NCBI GenBank assembly: GCA_037903355.1
Contig: JBAJFE010000006.1
Span: 186,001-250,000 of the forward strand
Direction: 5' to 3'
Length of the DNA stretch: 64,000 nt
From: Trichuris trichiura
Lineage: Eukaryota > Nematoda > Enoplea > Trichinellida > Trichuridae
A program made the translations under genes and the position numbers. Positions 35,198 through 46,890 of this stretch are shown one piece after another. Below the pieces are notes generated by a model. That model made no database searches. It saw nothing but the letters and a program-made list of their open reading frames with translations, and was not told the origin of the DNA. Position 1 is the first letter of the stretch. Each line of letters starts with the position of its first letter.

Positions 35198-38100
35198 AAC
35201 TGCTCGGCGAAACGACCAACTTAAATCTGCAGCTAAGAAAGCATAATTTTTTAAGCTTAAGCACCTAAACTTCTAAGTTGCTCACCGTAACCTAAAAAGT
35301 AGGTTTACCTGGCTTGGTGGAGACCCAGTCCGCTTACTGTGATTCCAATTGAAGCAAATCATCGTCCCTTGAGCGGTATGCCTAATACCGCGCAACATAC
35401 ACGTCTCTTTTACGCCTTTTCATGGATTCATCATATCGGTACAGTATTCAGCGGAATTGGAATTACTCTTTACTGACGGCTGTTACGGACTGTCGGACAA
35501 TGTTTGGACTGTATGTCAGATGGTGAAAAGCGAATGCAAACCTACCTCACCTCCCCTGGACGTGAAGTTTACCCGCTAATTGTCTGCGGTGAAAGCGCGT
35601 CATTGTTACCTGTGTCAATCGTTCAAACAACGTTATATTTGCGATTAACACAACACTGCTTTGGCGTACTGTTCAGCGTGAATGGATCGCGCCTGAAGCC
35701 TGCTTTAGATACCGATTGCCATAGCATGTTCGGTATTGATGCCAACAAATAAATATTACATATTTTGGCTACAACTTTAGCGCATCGACACAGCTGATAC
35801 GTAAAGTTAGATCAAAGCAGGCCGTAGACTTCCTGAAAAAACCAAAAACTCGAAGAAGGCTTAAGATAGCTTCCGGATAACTGAGCTCACGTGGTCATAG
35901 CCATGCGAAAAGTTGCAACTTTTTGGAACAGCAGTATATTCTCAAAAGTGTGCAAGTTTACTTTTCCTAAAACCACTTCATCTTCCGAGCGTTTAGACTA
36001 CGGTAAGAAAGGAAATATTTCTTTTTCAAACGGAACTGCAAATTAATAGAACTTCGGATGGAAACAACGCACGCCATTTGGAAGGAACGGGGAAACATAC
36101 ATTCAGCTGAACGTGGTCATATCCCGTTTCCATTAGTACGTGCAAACGCGAATACTCAAGGTCATTAATCATACATTAACGGAAGTTTGCTCGGTTAACG
36201 TTTGACAGATCAAATGACGTTGCTTCTAAGGGATTCATTGTGGCAACGAAGAGACAAAGAACTACCCGCAAGCTCTATGGATAATGCGCTATACCAAAAA
36301 ATGTATTCTATACGAAAGGGATCCTCAAAAATTATGCTTTCTATTTTACAAACGAAATAAACTCATGCTAAATTATTTTACGCATTACTTTTCCGTACGC
36401 TTAATAGAAAAAGCGTTATCTACCAAAAAATGCATCTTTTCTACATCCCACGTAAGGAAAACCCGACTTAGAGTGTACGATATGGTCGACCTGTTAAGAA
36501 CTATGGTTGAGCAATGCCACTTCGATAAGTTGCAAACTATGCAACATCAGTTCATTAATCAGCTTACACGTACTTTCCAAATGCCTGCGTAAAATTTATA
36601 GTAGCGTAATGACCTGCACAACCTACGTCGATTAATTCCGCCTTTGAAAATTTGAAAAATGTAAGCTGTTTGAAAATGCGGATATTAACCGACCTCTTCA
36701 ATTAATTATTCACGTGAAGTTAAAAGTTGGTCTTGAATGAAAGCAATAACTCATTGCTTAAACGGATCCTGCAAGTTATTCGTTATCCTTTGCGCTTTTC
36801 AGTAATTTCACGTTGCTTCCCTCTACTTAGCGGCTGGTAAGCTCACAGAAGCGGAGCGGAATCGGATCAACGGGCAGTAGCGGGACCGATTCTCCAAGAG
36901 AAACATTTTTAAAAATAAATGATACTGCTGTGAGCTTCGGTTCCTTTTAACTTTTCGATTACATCTTTATGTGACAAATGCGCCTGCAAAGGGAAAATAG
37001 GCAAAAAACTGCCGACGCAAAACAAAGCAAGCAAGGTTGTGCATACAGCTTGCAACAGCTTTGTTGGTTCAACAACTACTTATGCGACGAGTTCACTTAG
37101 TCGTCAATTGCGCGCGCACACTATCTTTTATCGTCAGTTTAGTTCCACTTACTTTCTGATGCCATATGCTGCTTAAATCTCGGCGCACTTATTCCCGTTG
37201 GCAATTGAACACACCGGTGCTCCATATGGCTGCCAACACATGATCGACGCAGGTCAACACTGAGGATGATATTGAATGGCACTAGCAATTTCTTCTAATG
37301 AGCCATGCGAGATGGAGGGTTTAGGAATAGTGAAAGCGACTTAAGCATCGGCTTATCCAGCTGTTTGCTACCACCTGCGCAACACCTTTGAACCAAATGC
37401 CAACCACTAAGTCGAACATTTTTTCCCATCTCTGAAGATCACATCATCCGAGCAATATTTACAAACCAAAGCGTCCTTAAGGCTCAGAAAATGTTTATAC
37501 GACAGGATCGCTACACACGCTAGGTTTAAGACATGTCTTGTCATCGTCTTCCCACCAAATTCCGTTCAAAGCCACGAATGAGTTCATCAAAAAACTGTTT
37601 TCCAGCAAAGACAACGCTCAATAAACTCTGCCATCTTTTGCCGCGCAAGAGCGGAGGCTCCAATAATATGAAAAACAGCATCCGAAAATCGAATTTCACC
37701 TAGAAGGAAACTATTATTACTTCAGAGAACGGGTTGCCGCTTATCGATGTGCATATATAAGAATTTTATTCTATTATCTTTTTGTCGTACGACGGAATAA
37801 ATACGTTGCCTGACAAACCCTCTCTGTTTATATATCAGAGCACGTTGCAGTCACTAAACTGTAAGAGACCAAAGACGCCGTTTCACGTTGCAACAGCGTC
37901 AAGTGCCACAAATTAGTTCGGAGCTAAAATAATAGCCGAAATACCGCAAAGGTAAAGCAAGATTTAAGCAAACAAGTTCGTTTTTTCGAAACAGCGCATT
38001 TCAATTTTATCAACTTCAAACCCAATTACAAAACAGAATTTTAAAAAAACTGCCAAGTGATGTCCCGTTTAAAATAATGAAGCACTTATTTAATCCTAGT

Positions 38101-38550
38101 ATAACCGAAGTCAGACGGAATTTTGCATTTTTATCCTGCAAAGCACATAATGATACCCACGTATTTGCCCGGGAGATACTGTAGAGAACAATGAACTCCT
38201 TGCTTTTGGAATCTCGAACACTGCTTTTATAATAGCCAGAGAAATGCATTATGAAAAGACTGTCAATAGTTGAATTGACCGGCGCGTAAGCCGAAATGAT
38301 TAATATATTAGGGTAGAAGTAAAAATATCGTAGCGCAAGATCCTATAAAACACCGGTAGCACCAAAGGATTGACTTTTCACATGTTTACTCTGCCGTAGA
38401 TTCTAAAAAATAGAAACTATTTCTATATATAAATACAAAAGCTACGATTTTAGCTTGTATCGTCTCTCGCCTATTGATAAACAATACCAGCAAGCTAACA
38501 ATTCTACAGAAAACGCATGGTTTCTTGGTACGGGACCGTATGTTTTCATA
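35198..38550. other. Spacer with one unassigned ORF
   Basis: The plus-strand ORF 36284-36592 (ATG, 102 residues, rich in Lys/Phe/Leu/Thr, for example VYDMVDLLRTMVEQCHFDKL) has no motif support. The rest is AT-rich without recognisable features. Confidence 0.4.
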
Positions 38551-38780
38551 ATGAAAAAACTTTATTACGGACAGATTTCCGTTTTTTTGTGTGATAAACT
38601 CCGGAGCTTTCGGGTCAATCGAGACCCGTCTTCAGCGGTCTTAAATTATAATTAATAAATAATTAAATTATAAAGACATTTATAATTTAAGACCGCTGAA
38701 GACGGGTCTCGACTGACCCGAAAGCTCCGGAGTTTATCACACAAAAAAACGGCAATCTGTCCGTAATAAAGTTTTTTCAT
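38551..38780. repeat. Near-perfect 100-base inverted repeat (foldback)
   Basis: Positions 38551-38650 and the reverse complement of 38681-38780 agree at about 98 of 100 positions. I see two mismatches: one in ACAGATTTCCG versus ACAGATTGCCG, and one in GGGTCAATCG versus GGGTCAGTCG. A 30-base AT-only-like loop separates the arms. The arm is GC-rich in its middle (CTCCGGAGCTTTCGGGTC), unlike the surroundings. There is no coding capacity. The near identity of the arms indicates either recent insertion of a foldback element or ongoing arm homogenisation; transcription would yield a long double-stranded RNA hairpin. Confidence 0.93.
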
Positions 38781-39754
38781 TAAGAAAACGCATCACTGTT
38801 TAAATTCCACTACGCAAAGACTGTTTTTCCTTTCGGAGAATTGAAAAATGTGGTTACGCTGTTCTAAGTACAAACGTCATAACGTCAACATGATGAACTA
38901 ACGTCTGCTAGACTAGCAAAGCCGTGGCACAATAAACCTATCCCCAAACAGCTGAAATAACTCAAACCATTGAATGTCGTCACTATCTCACTGAAAAATT
39001 TGGATAGCAACGATGGAAACTGATTAAAAAATCGTGAATATTATGCTTTGTCAGGCAACGAAGTAAAAAATGTTCCTTCAGCATAACCAGGCTAACATTA
39101 AGACACGTAAACAAAGTGGTTTTACCTGATCACGACAAGTGTGCGAGTTTTGGCCTAATATGGAAGTACCTCGCGTTATCTATGTAAGGGTAAGTTGAGC
39201 TACCTTATCGGGAAAATATTATGTTAACAGGGCCCATGAAAAACAATGACTGGTGAACGTTACATGAGAATAAGCCAAATCCGAAACGAAAACATTTATG
39301 TTAAACTTTGCTACATGCGGCGTTTCAAAATCTGCATTAATTTTCAATATGGAAAGTTTATTTTTATTATTTCTTACGGAAGTAACCAGCCGCAAATCGA
39401 AACATTTGTTCACCCAACTTTCGGGATCAGCTTCATGTTATTGGGGAAAAACAATCTGCTAAGATCAAAACAACATCTGTACAACTTATTACACGACATA
39501 GTACTTCGTCGAAAGAGGGCGTAAAAGAGCTCACACATACATTAAGCACTTTTTTAGATGTGATCATTTCAATGGATCATATAGATCACTTTAACAATGG
39601 GGCGGAAAGGCATTCACCAAAGTGAAACACAAGAAAACAGCGGAACTGATCCACTCATGTTAGCTGCACTACCGTGCAGGAAACTGGCCTTTACACAACA
39701 TCAATAAAACATTAAGGTACACCCTGCATTCTCATTATATGAACAGAGTCAGCA

Positions 39755-40111
39755 ATGGCAATTGCAATTAATCTATTGAATAAACAACGAACTAGATTAG
39801 TGCAGCGAAATGAAATGTACGCTTTTATATCACACCACTCATTCTGCACTTACCAAACAAATAATGACTACGCTATAGGCCAAAGAACTGTGGATTACGC
39901 CATCATCCAGCGGGATTACGATAGGATAGTAGTACAATGGTACGGATTCCGTAAAGCCATCTTTCAAACCATTTTGCCGGTAGACTTAGGGGAGCTTGAG
40001 ACCAAGATAGTCCTAACTCAATTTCATAGGCAAGAAACGATTTTTATAAAGGAACGCCAAGCTGCCTGCGAAACAATTAGAACTGATCCTTTACCCGCAA
40101 GAAGTTGTTGA
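39755..40111 (+). CDS. Unassigned ORF, 118 codons
   Basis: An ATG-started frame encodes a 118-residue product with many Tyr, Gln, Arg and Ile residues (for example VDYAIIQRDYDRIVVQWYGF). It lies upstream of the next plus-strand ORF and could share a transcript, but no splice pair joining them was identified. No family is recognised. The composition is protein-like; chance is not excluded. Confidence 0.22.
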   Translation: MAIAINLLNKQRTRLVQRNEMYAFISHHSFCTYQTNNDYAIGQRTVDYAIIQRDYDRIVVQWYGFRKAIFQTILPVDLGELETKIVLTQFHRQETIFIKERQAACETIRTDPLPARSC

Positions 40112-40556
40112 AAAATGTACATTAAACCTGGGACGAATGCAGGTACGTTGAGAGAGGGATTTTCTTTCGCCATTCGTTTACTCATTCGAAGTGCCAATGT
40201 TTCGGAAGCTCGTTCTCAGTCGAAATCGACTAGACTTGACATCGCACGCAAAATAAAAATTTTGTCAATACTAATCACTGAGGCAAATTAAGTTCTTCAT
40301 TAACTTAGCCCTTAATGCCCAAGAACTTCCGACACAGTGTACGGTAGCCTAAGTGACGTTCAAGGAAGGAGGGTGACTGTGCAAAAATAAATGTTAGGTA
40401 GGTTCGTATAACAGATTTTGAGCATACACAAGCAGCATCTCGGGAGCGAGATGTGGCGCTAGTACTCTTCTGCCGTCTTTAACTCTTTGATGGAAGTCTG
40501 TTGCGAAACTGTTTCACCGCTCGTTCTTGCAACTGCAAAATGCCTCTTACCATTTA

Positions 40557-40922
40557 ATGCCACCAAGTACAGAAATGAAACTTTTACTAAACTCTGGCGG
40601 CAAAATAACAGGACGCAGTTGGCATAGTTACGTCAGCGCAGCCGCGGCCTACATTTCGGACCAAACGGGATCAGAAGTGAAAGTTAAGCGTTTTAAGAAA
40701 CAAACCTACCGCGGATTCGATTGCACATTGGATCAAAAAAAAAGTTGGCGCGTGAAAGAACAATTGTCCATCACCAATTGGCAACAATTTCGCTCAAAAA
40801 TAAATAGTGTCGTTGCGCCGATTCCCATTGAAAAAACGAACAAACTGAAAGACGGACTTCCGTTCCAAGCGAGGTCGCCTTTCCACGAGAGATACCGTTG
40901 GCGTTACAATGGAACGCATTGA
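40557..40922 (+). CDS. Unassigned ORF, 121 residues, tail-to-tail with the zinc-finger gene
   Basis: From the ATG at 40557 the frame encodes MPPSTEMKLLLNSGGKITGR and continues through a lysine/serine/tryptophan-containing region to YRWRYNGTH. It stops 38 bases before the stop codon of the convergent zinc-finger exon. The frame extends upstream without a stop to at least 40527. The composition (VSAAAAYISDQTGSEVKVKR) resembles coding sequence more than the AT-rich ORFs around it. It may be a real last exon, or an accident of stop-poor DNA in the zinc-finger 3' UTR. No family is recognised. Confidence 0.3.
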   Translation: MPPSTEMKLLLNSGGKITGRSWHSYVSAAAAYISDQTGSEVKVKRFKKQTYRGFDCTLDQKKSWRVKEQLSITNWQQFRSKINSVVAPIPIEKTNKLKDGLPFQARSPFHERYRWRYNGTH

Positions 40923-40959
40923 GGTAATATCGGACCGCTTTAGGGCGAACTTTCTGTTA

Positions 40960-42527
40960 TCACTTGTAAACGCGACAGGATTCCAGGATTTCCAAGAGAA
41001 TTTCCTCCGTCGTTTCTGACTTGAAGCTTTGTCCCTGCAGATAACGCAGCGCCCTCTCTTGGCATTCCAATATGCGACGCTCCAATTTGTCGCAATGATC
41101 GCGAAGTAGGTGCGTTTCGCTCTCATAGCGCCGATTGTTGGCTTCCAAAGTTCCAATGCGAGTTTCCAAACGGGAAATTTTGCTTTCTTGACTGGTAGTT
41201 TTGCTTTCCAAAAACCGACAACGATTTTCAGCCTGGGCCACTCGCCCCTTCATCAACTGGCAGTCAAAGCATGAAGAACCAGCAGCCGGCTCCTTGGTAC
41301 CGTGAGCAATGAAAGTACCGCCGGACACTGCCACCGGGACAGGCGATTTCCCTATGCTCGACGAACTGCACCGACCATTCATCTGTGGCACTTCAGAGGA
41401 ACTATTCCGCGAGCCAGTAGACTCCGCGGGACTGACTGCTCTTTGCACATTATCGAGAGACCAATGTTGGGGATCTCCGGTGGTGCCCATGACCGTAGAA
41501 TCCGGACTGAGACCTTTTTCCGATGATAAACTTCCAAGAAAAGGATTTACGTTCGGTAGAAATCCATTGCCTGAATGATAACCTGCAGCAGCCGCGGCAG
41601 CGAACAAGCGTTGCGTAAATGGCTTGTTGGCATACATAAGGCTTGTGATGCCTGATGACAGTACTGAGTTTGCTGTAGATTGTCTATTCGCTTTGTTTCG
41701 AAGAACATTGTTCAACTTTTTTTGATACAGAAGACTGTTCAGAGGAGATGCGCTTATGGCTGACCTTAAAATCGGTAAGTCAGCCTGACCTGCTGCTGTA
41801 TCCATACAGAGAGAACCAATGGCAGATTGGCTCATTAACATCTCTAATGGCAGAGTTTCTCCATGCTGCTCCGCATCGCTGCTTCTCGATGCGTTCGCCA
41901 AGCTTTGGTCCTGAGTATGCGAATGAGCAGAGGAAGGCCGTAAGGGAGATTCGCTGCAGCTTTTGTTCTCTTCCTCTGCGTTGTACGCTTCTTCCATATC
42001 ATTCGACTCATCTGCGTCACATTTAATTTCCATACATTCATCGGCGAACGACTCACTTCCATCCGGGGAGCCAGTAAAGTCGGCAAATTGACCGTGTGTG
42101 CCTTTATCAATTGAACCGATCGAAGATGAGTCGTCGGCTACGGCAGCACCCAATCCGGGTGCCAGAAATTTAGAGAAGGCCGGAAACAACGACGACAAAT
42201 CCAGACCGCTGGGCGCATTCGTCAGTCCCTTTACCAAGGCTCGCTCGCGAAGACGATTGATCACCTCTCTGGTAGGCATGGCAGGGAATATGCCACCGTG
42301 ACTTGAATTGCCATTTGAGTTAACTACGCCAATAGGCGTAGAGCATGGCGGCGGACTGGGACAGCTTTTGGCAATGATCGATACGTTACCCGGATTGCCA
42401 GTAGCCATTGCCTGCATGTGTATATGCAAGCTGGTTTTATCTGGGAATGCCCAATTGCAGCAGCGACACATGAACATGCGCGAAATTTGGTGTTTCTTGT
42501 ACATGTGCGCCCTAAGGGTTTCGTTGC
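40960..42527 (-). CDS. C2H2 zinc-finger / coiled-coil protein, last exon
   Basis: After the acceptor TTATTTCAG (42530-42528) the frame runs 521 codons to TGA at 40960. It opens inside a C2H2 finger (NETLRAHMYKKH, then QISRMF) and continues into a second finger, MCRCCNWAFPDKTSLHIHMQ. This has the C-x2-C-x12-H spacing but no obvious last histidine. A long Ser-, Pro- and acid-rich middle with alanine tracts follows. Near the C-terminus is a cysteine pair (SCFDCQ) and then about 75 residues of heptad-like sequence (KISRLETRIGTLEANNRRYE) that should form a coiled coil. A sumoylation-consensus FKSE lies close to the end. The layout suggests a nuclear transcription regulator that dimerises. I do not recognise the exact orthologue. 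The first two bases complete a codon from an upstream exon, so the gene extends to higher coordinates. Confidence 0.9.
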
Positions 42528-42805
42528 CTGAAATAATCAACCGTTGTTTAGATTTTTAAAAATCGCGCCAAAGTAATTTATTAGACGAGCGTACATCTTT
42601 CTGCAGATCTAACATTTCTCATTCTTGAAGATTAAATTATACAAGACTACGAACGTTCACAGCGGGATGACTAGCCTTAGCAATCGCACGAAATTGAACC
42701 TTTCCACATAATAATTCCTTTATCCTTTCGCATAGTTAATGCAAACTATGATGTTTTCATCTTTCAAAAGAACTTCCCTTTCAAGCTCTCAACACAATAT
42801 ATATA

Positions 42806-42960
42806 CAGTGGACCTCCAAAGTTGACCACCTCTATATGTCGACCACCGTAAGTGGGAAGTTAACCGCTTTAGCCGCGACGTGGTATATGGACGCAATGCC
42901 AGTTTGCACTCTGTAAGTTGACCAATCTGTTAGGTGGTGAACTTATGGAGGTTCAACTCC
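42806..42960. mobile_element. Tigger/pogo-like MITE
   Basis: The element begins CAGTGGACCTCCAAAGTTGA immediately after TATATA and ends GGTGGTGAACTTATGGAGGT plus TCAACTCC before ATATATA. The ends are complementary with mismatches (CCTCC, AAGTT, ACCACC shared). The motif CAGTNGAACCTCCATAAGT with TA target sites is characteristic of Tigger/pogo elements of the Tc1/mariner superfamily. At about 155 bases with no ORF it is non-autonomous. It lies 280 bases upstream, in the minus sense, of the zinc-finger last exon. Confidence 0.75.
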
Positions 42961-45273
42961 ATATATATACATATATATATGAGCCTGCGAAAATATGTAC
43001 TGTTATTACGCAAGTCGGACTTGTGAAATCCAGAGAACAGAAGCTTCCTAAAAGCTTCGCAAAATATTATACATCTAAGGTGAATTTCTTTGTAGAAAAC
43101 TAACGTAAACAGGAAGCTTATGTTACAAGCATGCTATGCCGGTACATATTAAGAAAATATGTATATTATATGCAAGCCTTAAAAATGTTATTAGTCGTTC
43201 TAATTCGACACGTTTATTAAAATAAAGCAACAGAGCTTATTGCTATGAAAGAATGCGCAAAAGCTGAAAAATGAATTATCCTATTAATAAACAATCATCG
43301 TAGTGTAGCAAACGCAACGCTAGAAATCAGCGTCAACATGAGCTCACACGTCACAGTTTATCTACTTGAATTTCAGCAAAAACAATTTGTTCCGAAATTA
43401 CTGAACTAAAAGCAAAAAAGTCTCATGTAACTGAATTGGCCGTGCCCAGTAAATTACAATGAAAAATACAAATTTCTGCTAATAGAAGCATACACTCAGC
43501 GGCCATAGAATTCAGAACACACAAAACACAGTAATATTAACGTAAGCAACGAAACCATCTCTGTGAAAATTTAACTCTAGCTCTAGCAGAACCAAAACGG
43601 AGTTTAAGCAGCTTTCTGTAATCACGAGTGCAGGTCTTGATCAAATAATAGCATTACTAGTGAACCAAGGTCCCTTGAAGAATACTCTTCATTCGCTATT
43701 ACCATTTTAAAGACTTACGTATAATACCATAAAGAATAAATCGTATCATAAAGTTTCACAATGGTCTGCAGTGTACTATCCCCCCGCTGAGGGTAACGTA
43801 GTAGTATTGGCACCAAAAAATACTACGTTTCTGTACAAAACCACTACACTGCCTTGTTATCAAGGAGAAGACATTTAGATATCCGAAATAAAAAGAGATC
43901 AATACATCAGTTCTTTTTGAAATAAAGGCATAAGTAGTTAACGTGCGAAAGAAGTAACACTGTGACATCCTTCATACTACAGTTCGGAGTCAGGTGCTTT
44001 TGATTACTGTAATACGTCTCATACTGATACAGTGAAAACTATTTGAAGCCTACGTTTTTGGATTGAAGTAAACAATTTTTACTGTACTAGTTTGCATGAA
44101 GCTTCAAGGGGCGTTAAAAAGGGCTACATTTTCCATGCTGTGACAGGAAAGAAACTGCTCGGCGTCAATCATCAAGCTATCCTCTGCCCGCTGATGCACG
44201 GAGAAGGCATAATTAAATAATAACAATAAAGTCGCTAAAACCTAAAAACTACGTAAAAGAAGTGTAATAGTGCATAACGTAGGTACAAGAAAGAGCATTT
44301 TTGTTCTTCTTAGGGAGAACCAACAGCGATAAGCTTCGCTGAACACTATCGTTTCTACAAGCAACTTGACCGTACCAAACAGAGCAGCATCGTTAACTAG
44401 GAGAAACGTTAACTCTTTTGTTGACCACTATGCCCAAAATGGGGTTGGTAATAGCGATGTTAATCTTAATTATGTCAGTAAGGCTACCCTTGTTCAGAAC
44501 GCTTTGAGAGAAAGCTGTTTTACTGGCAAAGACAAATTTAAAAACAGAGCATTCCGGACATACCCAGTCCAGTCTTTAGCGTTAAATTTATCGAACTATT
44601 GGAAAGAGCAAAGTAAGCTGTCGCCATCATATCGGTAGAGTTTAAGAAAACGTAACGATCAGATTTTATCTATCACGGAAAATTTGGTACGAAGCCTCAG
44701 CCTCAGCCTTACGTGCTCCAATGCCAACAAAACCGTAATGCAACATGGTTTCTTTCAAGAAAAGAGTCACAACTGAAGAAGAAAAACAAATACGATGTTC
44801 AGACATCGTAAGATTTGCTTTAATGGTACCTTATTGGATTATGTAAGTAGCGTATGGACAGGTATGACTTAAAATATCGGATGTTGCATTCCCTGGATTT
44901 CAAAAACTCAATGCACAAAATCAAATGGAATCCCCCAGTTTAAACCTACTTCAAATTCATCGGTATTACCTCGTCTTGCTCATTTCTACTCTTTGATAAA
45001 GGTTACCTTAACGAGGGGATCAGACACGCCTCGAAAGCTCTACCTTTCAATTATCTTAACCAATAAGCAGCGTTCTTTCAAAGTGTTACCCTTAAAACGG
45101 TGCCGTGGTCAACACTAATATGCCCAATGGAAACTATATACTTCGGAGAGCACATTGATATCTGTATACACGATTTTTCTAAAGAACAAACTCGACGCGC
45201 GTAGAGGACAGAAGAAATGCGCACGCGCTACTCAGCCTTCAGAACTTCCACAAAGCCTAAACATTGCACCCAT

Positions 45274-45293
45274 TCTCTCTCTCTCTCTCTCTC
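45274..45293. repeat. (CT)n microsatellite
   Basis: About ten uninterrupted CT units. Confidence 0.92.
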
Positions 45294-46816
45294 CTTAAAA
45301 TGCAAAAGGCAAATCAAGCCGAAGACCAATTCTCGAGAGGTTGGGCCTTCCATCTTGTTTATGCCATCAGACCTTGGGCCAACGTGCCTATTTTTATTCC
45401 GCTGAACAACGAGAAAATGAAATCATCTGAAGATGGTGTTTCGAAACTACGCGGAATAGCATTCATGCTCTATTTAAGCTGCCGAATTTCAATTAAAGCA
45501 TTCTTCGTTTTCGTTGACTTCCTCCGCAGCTTCAGGCCGGAAAAAGGCATAATAAAAACAGCCAATTAGTAGAACATGCAATGTAGAGTTTTGCGTCACA
45601 ATTGCCAAATCCTATTTAGCTTATTAACCCGAATTCTTGTTAAGCCATAAAAAGACTATTTCTTAGACGCATTTTAATGTATTAACACTATCCAAATGTG
45701 TAAGTTTGTTCCAGCTGACCCATCCAAGCGTTAGCGGGAATGAAATGCCCTAAGGCGACGGCACAACTTTACCAGAAGGCTTAAATTACTAAACAAGGCG
45801 AACGACGTCACAATTCTGGTGACATCCGATGACCAGATGGTTTTTTATCCATGAAACGGTTTTATTTCGACTCCGCTATTTTAAATCGTGATGGCTGCTG
45901 GTACGGTTGTGCAGTCAGCTGTAAACCTTTCTCGAAATGTCTCACAAATCAAAGCTTAAAAGCAATTCAAACTTAAGCAAAACTGCTTGACCCGCAAACA
46001 CCGTTTCTAACCAATTCCATACCTAAACGGGCCGCCACAGTTCGCAAAGCGGCCATTGAAACCGATCGTGGAAAAATATATGAACTGCGCGAGCAAAATT
46101 CGAAAGGCCTTCCTAGCTAGGCCTTCCATCAACCGACATTGTATACGCTACGCGACGTAGACCCCCTAACGCAATCTAATTTCAATGGATCGCCTTTTCT
46201 CCAGGTCATCGTAATTGCTTCATGATGTTGCAACCGCTTGTAGGCTCACTGATCTCAATTAGGCGCCCGCGGACGAATTTCGCCTACCTCTTCAATTACT
46301 ACTCCCAGTCGTTCAGCCTCAACGCTGTAGAAAGGCTTTCAAAGGCACTAAGACTAGAAAAGGGATTCCTTGAACCCTTGCGCTCAGCTAGCCGTAAGAA
46401 TTGACAGCCGGTCTACTTGAAGCTCGGGATGCATTGACCACCTCATGCTAATCCGTAACCTTGATTGGCCACTGTCAGCAGAGAACAGAATATTGCATCT
46501 TTTAGTGGAGGCGTGAGGCCAGTGGGTGAACACTGCCGGTAGCGCAGCGAGGAGGTGGTTACAGGGGATAGTTGATGATTCACCCACGAAGCGTGGCCGT
46601 TTCTTCCTTTTCGCAAGTAACAAACAAGTTGACGACGCATGTCCCCAGGCTGAACAGCTATTGAAGAAGCAAGCAGCCGACAAACAGGTTCTCCTTCTAT
46701 GGTAGCTAAGTCAAACACGACGCACCAGTTCTCCAAGACGAAACGGAAGCCAAGTATGCCTCTTCGCAACAAGGGAGCAACTGCGTGAGGGCGATAGCAT
46801 TACACAAGTCACTTAC

Positions 46817-46890
46817 AAAATTTACATGTTAGATAATCGAAGCCTTGCTTGTCGCGCGCGCGCGCTTCGCCCAATAGAATTTCTTTAACC
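46817..46890 (-). CDS. Zinc-finger gene, candidate upstream exon (GFDYLTCKF|C)
   Basis: A 74-base open block lies between the acceptor GATAGCTCAG (46893-46891) and a strong donor TTTT|GTAAGT (GT at 46816-46815). It encodes 24 residues: VKEILLGEARARDKQGFDYL then TCKF, plus one base T. Joined to the last exon (which starts GC) that T makes TGC, a cysteine placed exactly at C-x2-C (CKFC). The phase fit and the Cys created at the expected position argue that this exon belongs to the gene. The joined sequence, however, has only six residues between the second Cys and the first His, not twelve, so a small exon of 18 bases may be missing between them. Incoming phase is 2; the exon before it was not identified. 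Confidence 0.55.

Larger units (their letters stand above)
42528..46816 (-). other. Probable large intron of the zinc-finger gene
   Basis: If the exon at 46817-46890 is joined to the last exon, this 4.3 kb is intronic. It holds a Tigger-like MITE (42806-42960) and a (CT) tract (45274-45293). Only short ORFs are present, the clearest on the plus strand at 44366-44638. A targeted look for an 18-base exon that would complete the first finger, with canonical AG and GT borders, found none. Confidence 0.5.

Noticed and set aside
40794..42301. Several ORFs on both strands across the zinc-finger exon
   Set aside because: Shadows of the 521-codon minus-strand frame.
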